This document shows positions 58,901 to 64,000 of a stretch of DNA of 64,000 nucleotides, one piece after another (the first letter of the stretch is position 1; each line of letters opens with the position of its first letter). The notes beneath the pieces are model-generated. The model was not told the origin of the DNA. It worked only from the letters and a program-made list of their open reading frames with translations, and ran no database searches. The translations under genes and the position numbers were made by a program. This DNA is from Actinophytocola sp044466355 (lineage in GTDB: Bacteria; Actinomycetota; Actinomycetes; Mycobacteriales; Pseudonocardiaceae): assembly GCF_044466355.1 (NCBI RefSeq), contig NZ_JBITMQ010000013.1, positions 62,001 to 126,000 on the forward strand, in the 5' to 3' direction.

Positions 58901-59337
58901 TACTTTGCTGGTTGGACTAGTTCGACCAGTACGCCGCCGGTGTCCTTCGGGTGGACGAAGTTGGCTTTGCTGTTCGCCGTGCCGGTGATCGCTGTTTCGT
59001 ACAGGACTCGCATGCCCTTCGCGCGCAGGATCTTTTCCGCCGCCTCGATGTCCGTTACGCGGTAGGCGACCTGTTGGACGCCCGGGCCCTTGTTGTCGAT
59101 GAACTTGCCGATCGTGGAGTCCGGGGAGAGCGGAGCGAGGAGTTGCACCGCGGAGCCGGTGCCGTCGTCGCCGGGGGCGCGCATCATCGCCTCCTTGGTG
59201 CCCTGGCCCTCGTTCACCTCGACGTGGGTCAGTTCGAGGCCGAGCGTGTCGCGGTAGAAGGCGATCGCTCGGTCGAGGTCGGGCACGGCCACGCCCACGT
59301 GGTCAATGGCCGTGACGAGGCCAGCCAATCCGTCCAT
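58900..59337 (-). CDS. mce: methylmalonyl-/ethylmalonyl-CoA epimerase
   Basis: 145-residue glyoxalase/VOC-fold protein that interconverts R and S acyl-CoA forms. It has AIDHVGVAVPDLDRAIAFY (metal His), VQLLAPLSPDSTIGKFI (metal Gln), NFVHPKDTGGVLVELV (Glu). The usual HH pair of the third ligand reads GVQQVAYRV, with Gln-Gln instead of His-His, as I recall from relatives in Pseudonocardiales. ATG 59337. Divergent from the thiolase. The 3' end uses A-ending codons and touches the repeat element. Confidence 0.88.
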   Translation of the reverse strand: MDGLAGLVTAIDHVGVAVPDLDRAIAFYRDTLGLELTHVEVNEGQGTKEAMMRAPGDDGTGSAVQLLAPLSPDSTIGKFIDNKGPGVQQVAYRVTDIEAAEKILRAKGMRVLYETAITGTANSKANFVHPKDTGGVLVELVQPAK

Positions 59338-59462
59338 CCACCGACCATACGACGCCTGATCGATCCCGTGACCTGCGGCTGTGCGAGTCCTCACACAGTC
59401 GAGGGCTCCTTTTGCTACCAACGGGTAAGGTCGAGAACCGACCCGATTTTTGGAGGCACGCA

Positions 59463-60641
59463 GTGTCTGGATCCGTCATCGTCGCCGGGGCCCGCACCCC
59501 TATCGGCCGGCTGCTCGGCTCCCTCAAGGACTTCACCGGAGCGCAGCTCGGCGGTATCGCCATCAAGGCCGCGCTGGAACGTGCCGGGGTCGCTCCCGAG
59601 CAGGTCGAGTACACGATCATGGGTCAGGTCCTGACCGCGGGCGCGGGCCAGATCCCCGCCCGCCAGGCCGCCGTCGCCGCGGGCATCCCGATGGACGTGC
59701 CGGCACTGACCATCAACAAGGTCTGCCTGTCCGGCCTGGACGCGATCGCACTCGCCGACCAGCTGATCCGCGCGGGCGAGTTCGAGATCGTGGTCGCGGG
59801 TGGCCAGGAGTCGATGACCCAGGCGCCGCACCTGCTGGCCAAGTCGCGGTCCGGCTTCAAGTACGGCGACGTCACCATGCTCGACCACATGGCCCACGAC
59901 GGCCTGTTCTGCGCCTTCGACCAGGTCGCGATGGGTGCCTCGACCGAGAAGTACAACTCCCGCTACGGCGTGACCCGCGAGGCGCAGGACGACTTCTCCG
60001 CCCGTTCCCACCAGCGCGCGGCCGCGGCCATCTCCGAGGGCCGGTTCGCCGACGAGATCGCGCCGGTGACGATCCCGCAGCGCAAGGGCGACCCGGTCGT
60101 GTTCGACACCGACGAGGGCGTGCGGGGCGACACCACCGCCGAGGGCCTCGCCAAGCTGCGTGCCGCGTTCGCGAGCGACGGCACGATCACGGCCGGGTCC
60201 GCGTCGCAGATCTCCGACGGCGCCGCCGCGGTCGTGGTGATGAGCAAGGCCAAGGCCGAGGAGCTGGGCCTGTCGTGGCTCGCCGAGATCGGCGCGCACG
60301 GCGTGGTCGCCGGCCCGGACGCGAGCCTGCACGAGCAGCCGTCCAACGCGATCAAGGCCGCACTCGCCAAGGCGAAGCTGTCGGCGTCCGACCTGGACCT
60401 GGTGGAGATCAACGAGGCGTTCGCCGCGGTCGGCCTGGTGTCCACGGAGAAGCTCGGCGTCAGCGAGGACATCGTCAACGTCGACGGCGGTGCGATCGCG
60501 CTCGGCCACCCGATCGGCGCGTCCGGCGCCCGGCTGGTCGTGCACCTGGCGTACGAGCTGAAGCGCCGCGGTGGCGGCCTCGGCGCGGCCGCGCTGTGCG
60601 GCGGTGGCGGCCAGGGCGACGCACTCTTGTTGCGTGTCTAA
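59463..60641 (+). CDS. acetyl-CoA C-acetyltransferase (thiolase)
   Basis: 392-residue thiolase condensing two acetyl-CoA to acetoacetyl-CoA or the reverse. The nucleophilic Cys is in NKVCLSGLDAIALAD (about residue 88), the His in GHPIGASGARLVVHL and the second Cys in ALCGGGGQGDALLL. GTG start with GGAGG upstream. The first base pair of the ethylmalonyl-CoA route. Its end overlaps the meaB gene by 8 nt, so the two are coexpressed. Confidence 0.95.
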   Translation: MSGSVIVAGARTPIGRLLGSLKDFTGAQLGGIAIKAALERAGVAPEQVEYTIMGQVLTAGAGQIPARQAAVAAGIPMDVPALTINKVCLSGLDAIALADQLIRAGEFEIVVAGGQESMTQAPHLLAKSRSGFKYGDVTMLDHMAHDGLFCAFDQVAMGASTEKYNSRYGVTREAQDDFSARSHQRAAAAISEGRFADEIAPVTIPQRKGDPVVFDTDEGVRGDTTAEGLAKLRAAFASDGTITAGSASQISDGAAAVVVMSKAKAEELGLSWLAEIGAHGVVAGPDASLHEQPSNAIKAALAKAKLSASDLDLVEINEAFAAVGLVSTEKLGVSEDIVNVDGGAIALGHPIGASGARLVVHLAYELKRRGGGLGAAALCGGGGQGDALLLRV

Positions 60642-61581
60642 CGTATTCGACCTCGTTGACCAGGCGCGCGACGGCCAGGCACGGGCGGTCGCGCGCCTGA
60701 TCTCGCTCGTCGAGGACGACAGCCCGCACCTGCGGTCGGTCGCGGCGGCGCTGTCCCCGCTGACCGGCCGCGCACGGGTGCTGGGGCTGACCGGCCCGCC
60801 CGGGGTCGGCAAGTCGACGGCCACGTCGATGCTCGTGTCCGCGTTCCGTGAGCGCGGCCTGCGGGTGGGTGTGCTGGCGATCGACCCGTCGTCGCCCTTC
60901 TCCGGCGGAGCGCTGCTCGGCGACCGCATTCGCATGCACAGCCACACGGTCGACCCCGGCGTGTACATCCGCTCGATGGCGACCCGCGGCGCGCTCGGCG
61001 GTCTGGCGACGGCCACCCCGCAGGCGGTGCGCGTGCTCGACGCGGCCGGGTTCGACGTGGTGCTGATCGAGACCGTCGGCGTCGGTCAGTCCGAAGTGGA
61101 CATCGTGGCGCTCGCGGACACCACGGTGGTGTTGCTCGCCCCGGGCATGGGCGACGGCATCCAGGCCGCGAAGGCGGGCATCCTCGAGGTGGCCGACGTG
61201 TTCGTGGTCAACAAGGCGGACCGGGACGGGGCCGAGGCGACCGTCCGCGACGTGAAGCACGCCATGTCGTTGGGCAGGCGCGAGCTGGGGCCGTCGTGGC
61301 GACAGCCGATCGTGCGCACGGTCGCGTCGGCGGGCGAGGGCGTGGACGAACTGGTGGCCGCGCTGGACAGCCACCACGACTGGCTCGTCGCGCGCGGCGA
61401 GCTGGAGGCCCGCCGCGTGCGCCGCGCCGAGCGGGAGATCGAGGCGATCGCGGTGACGGCGCTGCGAGCCCGGCTCGGCGGCGTGCGGGGCGGCGAGGCG
61501 CTGTCCCGGCTGGCGAAGCAGGTGGCGGCAGGGGAGACGGACCCGTACACGGCGGCCGACCAGCTCACCGAAACGCTCTGA
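60634..61581 (+). CDS. meaB: MeaB/ArgK-family GTPase (mutase chaperone)
   Basis: 315-residue G protein that protects and reloads AdoCbl-dependent acyl-CoA mutases. P-loop GLTGPPGVGKSTATSML near residue 52, Switch/DPSSPFSGGALLGDRIRMH, VLIETVGVGQSEVDI, and NKAD. GTG 60634 overlaps the thiolase end. The G protein is normally beside a mutase gene; here it sits with the thiolase, while its likely partner mutase is 26 kb away. Confidence 0.93.
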   Translation: MSNVFDLVDQARDGQARAVARLISLVEDDSPHLRSVAAALSPLTGRARVLGLTGPPGVGKSTATSMLVSAFRERGLRVGVLAIDPSSPFSGGALLGDRIRMHSHTVDPGVYIRSMATRGALGGLATATPQAVRVLDAAGFDVVLIETVGVGQSEVDIVALADTTVVLLAPGMGDGIQAAKAGILEVADVFVVNKADRDGAEATVRDVKHAMSLGRRELGPSWRQPIVRTVASAGEGVDELVAALDSHHDWLVARGELEARRVRRAEREIEAIAVTALRARLGGVRGGEALSRLAKQVAAGETDPYTAADQLTETL

Positions 61582-61613
61582 CTCCGTCGGTGGGCCCGGT
61601 TACCATCCCGCGC

Positions 61614-63059
61614 GTGACGATGCCGCCAGGGGGCCCACACGCTCAGCCGCCGTACGGGCCACCACCGCCCGGCCATCCGGCGCCACCCGGCCACGGGCCG
61701 GGTTACCCCGCGTCCCCGGGACCGGGCGGCTACGGCCAGCCGAGCATGCCCGGGACGTTCGGTCCTCCAGGGACGCCGCCCGGTGCGGCTGGGCCGCAGG
61801 CTTTCGGCCACCCGGGGGCTTCGGCCGGTGGGGTGGCCGGTTCGCAGGCTTTCGGCCACCCGGGGATGCAGCCTGGTGGGGCGTTTGGTCAGCCGGGGAC
61901 GCTGTCCGGCGGGGGCACGCCGGGTGCTCCGGGGCCGGGTGGCTTCGAGAATCCCGGGATGCCGCCTGGTGGGGTGGCTGGTCCGCAGGTTCTCGGTCAG
62001 TCGGGGGCGCTCGTCGGTGGCGGCGTGGTGGGTGCTCCGGGGCCGGGCGGCTTCGGCCAGCTGGGGATGTCGCCTGGTGGGGTGGCTGCCGGTTCGCAGG
62101 CGTTTGGCCAGCCGGGGACGCCGCCTGGTGGGGTGGCTGGTTCGCAGGTTCTCGGTCAGTCGGGGGCGCTCGTCGGTGGCGGCGTGGTGGGTGCTCCGGG
62201 GCCGGGCGGCTTCGGCCAGCTGGGGATGCCGCCCGGTGGGATGGGTGCGGGTCCGCAGGCGTTCGGGCAGTCCGGGATGCCGCGCGGCGCGTCGGGATTC
62301 GGGCAGCCGGAGATGACCGGGCCTCATGCCCAGCCGTCCGGAGGGTTGGCCGCGATCGGGTTCGGGCCGCAGACCGGGCCACACCCACAGCCCGCGTTCG
62401 GACCCGGGCCGGGCGGGGCGCCGGTCGTCGTCGACGTCGGGAAGACCAACGGTCGCAAGGCGACCGTCGGGGCGGTGGTCGCCGGGGCGATCGGGTTGCT
62501 CGCGGTCGTCTCCGGGCTTGCCGGGGCGGTCGACGGTGGCGGGGGCGCCACGGCGATCGCGATCGTCATCGGGTGTCTGTTCCTCGTCCTGCCGGTCGGG
62601 TTGATCGTCCGCAGGGACAAGATCTTCCGGCCGCACCGGCTGATCTTCGAGCCGGCCGGGCTGCGGTGGGACGACCCGCGGGGCGCGCCGTGGGCGGTGC
62701 CGTGGTCGGAGCTGGCGGCCGTGTCGATCTCCAAGCACGGCGCCGCGCAGGTCGGGCCGGAGTCGGTGCAGGACAAGCTCGTCGGGGCCGCGTCCGACAA
62801 GGTCCTGGGGGAGCGGGCGCACGTGCGGCTCGACATCTACCCCGCCGACCCGTCGTTCGCCGTGCGGCACCCCGAGATGGCGCACCTCTGGGAACGGCAG
62901 GGCGTGAAGAACGGCTACCGGCTTCCGCTGGGCAGCAACGTCAAGTTCATCCCCGTCATCGCGAGCGCCATGGGGCGCTTCGCCCCGGGTATCTACCGCG
63001 GCGTGAACGCGACCGAGGGCTTCATGGGCCCTGAGTTGATTGTGACGCTCGTCACTTAA
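61614..63059 (+). CDS. Gly/Pro/Gln-rich repeat protein with membrane segment
   Basis: 481 residues. The first 270 are a low-complexity region rich in Gly, Pro, Gln and Ser, with units such as GGFGQLGMPPGG and SQAFGQPG. Two hydrophobic helices follow (KATVGAVVAGAIGLLAVVSGLAG and TAIAIVIGCLFLVLPVGLIV), then a conserved cytoplasmic domain (RPHRLIFEPAGLRWDDPRG). The C-terminal domain resembles PH-like folds of actinobacterial membrane proteins. GTG 61614 chosen. Function unknown; the N-terminus is probably disordered. Confidence 0.75.
   Translation: MTMPPGGPHAQPPYGPPPPGHPAPPGHGPGYPASPGPGGYGQPSMPGTFGPPGTPPGAAGPQAFGHPGASAGGVAGSQAFGHPGMQPGGAFGQPGTLSGGGTPGAPGPGGFENPGMPPGGVAGPQVLGQSGALVGGGVVGAPGPGGFGQLGMSPGGVAAGSQAFGQPGTPPGGVAGSQVLGQSGALVGGGVVGAPGPGGFGQLGMPPGGMGAGPQAFGQSGMPRGASGFGQPEMTGPHAQPSGGLAAIGFGPQTGPHPQPAFGPGPGGAPVVVDVGKTNGRKATVGAVVAGAIGLLAVVSGLAGAVDGGGGATAIAIVIGCLFLVLPVGLIVRRDKIFRPHRLIFEPAGLRWDDPRGAPWAVPWSELAAVSISKHGAAQVGPESVQDKLVGAASDKVLGERAHVRLDIYPADPSFAVRHPEMAHLWERQGVKNGYRLPLGSNVKFIPVIASAMGRFAPGIYRGVNATEGFMGPELIVTLVT
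61962..62228 (+). repeat. 108-bp in-frame direct repeat within the Gly/Pro-rich gene
   Basis: Copies at 61962-62069 and 62121-62228 (159 bp or 53 codons apart) differ at a single base. They encode the same QVLGQSGALVGGGVVGAPG-type segment. Recent duplication or gene conversion in the low-complexity region is likely. Confidence 0.85.
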
Positions 63060-63131
63060 CAAGCGGCCGATTAACGCGATTTCACATTCGGTTGCGAGCA
63101 TGTGCCGTCTCCTCATCCCCGGAAGGCTTGC

Positions 63132-64000
63132 ATGGTCGCGGAACTCGCCGGTCGCGGCGCGAAAACCCCTGTCGCGCCGACGGCCGACAGAACGGCGTCC
63201 GGGCGGAAGTTCCGCCCAGAGCTGCAGGGGCTGCGTGCGCTCGCGGTTGTCCTCGTCGTCGTCTATCACGTGTGGCTCGACCGCGTGTCCGGCGGCGTCG
63301 ACGTCTTCATCATGATCTCCGGTTTCCTGCTCACCGGCCAGTTGACGCGTGCCGTGGGCAAGGGCCGGGTCGAGTTCCGGCCGCTCTGGGGCCGGATGAT
63401 CAAGCGGCTGTTCCCGGCCGCGCTGACGGTGCTCGTCGCCGTGATGGCGGTCAGCGTCGTCGTGCTGCCGGAGCCGCGCTGGTTCCAGACGATCCGCGAG
63501 GTCGTCGCGGCCGCGCTCTACTTCGAGAACTGGCAGCTCGCCGCCGACTCCGTCGACTACTTCGCCCAGAACAACGGCCAGAGCGCCGTCCAGCACTTCT
63601 GGTCGCTGTCGATCCAGGGGCAGCTGTTCCTCGCCTGGCCGCTGCTGATCGTGCTGGTCGGCCTGCTCGCGCGCCGCTTCGGCGGCGGGCTGCGCACGTG
63701 GGTCGCCGCCACCCTCGTGCTCGTCGGCGCGGCGTCGCTCACCTACTCCGTCCACCTGACGTCGGTGAACCAGCCGCTCGCGTACTTCCACTCGTTCACC
63801 CGCGTCTGGGAGTTCGTGCTCGGCGGCCTGCTCGCGTTGTTCATCGACTCGATCGCGTTGCCGCGCGTGGTGCGGATCGTGCTCGGGTGGGCCGGTGTCG
63901 CCGCGCTCGTCAGCTGCGGCCTGCTGCTGCAGGTCGGCACCGTCTTCCCGGGCTACGCGGCGCTGTGGCCGACGCTCGCCGCCGCCCTGGTGCTGCTCGC
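63132..64000 (+). CDS. acyltransferase family protein (OafA/YrhL-like), cut by window end
   Basis: The N-terminal 289 residues of a membrane O-acyltransferase. The family motif is RPELQGLRALAVVLVVVYH, followed by GGVDVFIMISGFLL and several hydrophobic helices; the QHFWSLSIQGQLFLAWPLL stretch is typical of Acyl_transf_3. ATG 63132 with GGAAGG upstream. The gene continues past 64000. It probably acetylates an envelope polysaccharide or lipid. Confidence 0.9.
   Translation, partial: MVAELAGRGAKTPVAPTADRTASGRKFRPELQGLRALAVVLVVVYHVWLDRVSGGVDVFIMISGFLLTGQLTRAVGKGRVEFRPLWGRMIKRLFPAALTVLVAVMAVSVVVLPEPRWFQTIREVVAAALYFENWQLAADSVDYFAQNNGQSAVQHFWSLSIQGQLFLAWPLLIVLVGLLARRFGGGLRTWVAATLVLVGAASLTYSVHLTSVNQPLAYFHSFTRVWEFVLGGLLALFIDSIALPRVVRIVLGWAGVAALVSCGLLLQVGTVFPGYAALWPTLAAALVLL

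Noticed and set aside
61086..63791. 901-codon minus-strand frame rich in Arg/Pro/His
   Set aside because: Mirror of the MeaB and Gly/Pro-rich genes; the repeated composition comes from the plus-strand repeats.

Overview
The window is high-GC actinobacterial chromosome with many GTG starts, strong G/C at third codon positions and frequent 4-base start/stop overlaps. Gene order follows the conserved actinobacterial block hom-thrC-thrB-rho-rpmE-prfA-prmC-tsaC-wecA-atpI-atpBEFHAGD-C-DUF2550-adenosyltransferase-murA, with nucS, an epimerase and a thiolase further on, as in Mycobacterium. The ethylmalonyl-CoA genes, the ectoine importer and the protein styles point to Pseudonocardiales (Lentzea/Saccharothrix/Amycolatopsis-like). 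The genus is an inference. I see no tRNA, rRNA, CRISPR array, prophage or insertion sequence.

Layout. 1-8.6 kb: threonine biosynthesis (hom, thrC, thrB), then rho behind a long leader, rpmE, prfA, prmC and tsaC. 8.6-13.4 kb: a TPR membrane protein, a small secreted or membrane protein, polyphosphate kinase 2, glyA and wecA. 13.4-23.2 kb: the F1Fo ATP synthase genes. An ECF sigma factor and its coupled membrane protein, on the opposite strand, separate atpC from atpD. 23.2-30.9 kb: DUF2550 and DUF1206 proteins, cobalamin adenosyltransferase, a quinone-oxidoreductase-like protein, murA (with the fosfomycin-insensitive Asp), DedA, and a two-component pair. 30.9-38.5 kb: a sulfite-oxidase-like enzyme, ethylmalonyl-CoA mutase, the ectoine importer ehuBCDA and an enoyl-CoA hydratase. 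38.4-49.8 kb: an MFS/DeoR divergent pair, a repeat-rich convergent gap, a second two-component pair, nucS, lipoproteins, a double 3-hydroxyacyl-CoA dehydrogenase and small zinc-ribbon proteins. 50-64 kb: aminotransferase, adenylate cyclase, universal stress protein, a coiled-coil protein, crotonyl-CoA carboxylase/reductase, TetR, acyl-CoA epimerase, thiolase, MeaB GTPase and an acyltransferase cut by the window end.

How the genes fit together. Thiolase, 3-hydroxyacyl-CoA dehydrogenase, enoyl-CoA hydratase, Ccr, epimerase, AdoCbl-dependent mutase, MeaB and the ATP:cobalamin adenosyltransferase could together supply the upper ethylmalonyl-CoA pathway. They are spread over about 37 kb, not held in one operon.

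The most unusual structure is a pair of related non-coding elements (49787-49975 and 58660-58900). Each is an array of 22-bp-period repeats, inverted about a conserved stem-loop, filling the gap between two convergent genes and touching the minus-strand gene's TAA stop. The 3' ends of all four flanking genes switch to G-poor, A-ending codons. I read these as candidate bidirectional, possibly Rho-assisted, transcription-end elements or a dispersed repeat family. A third convergent gap (40439-41019) holds a different set of repeats and GNA-triloop hairpins.
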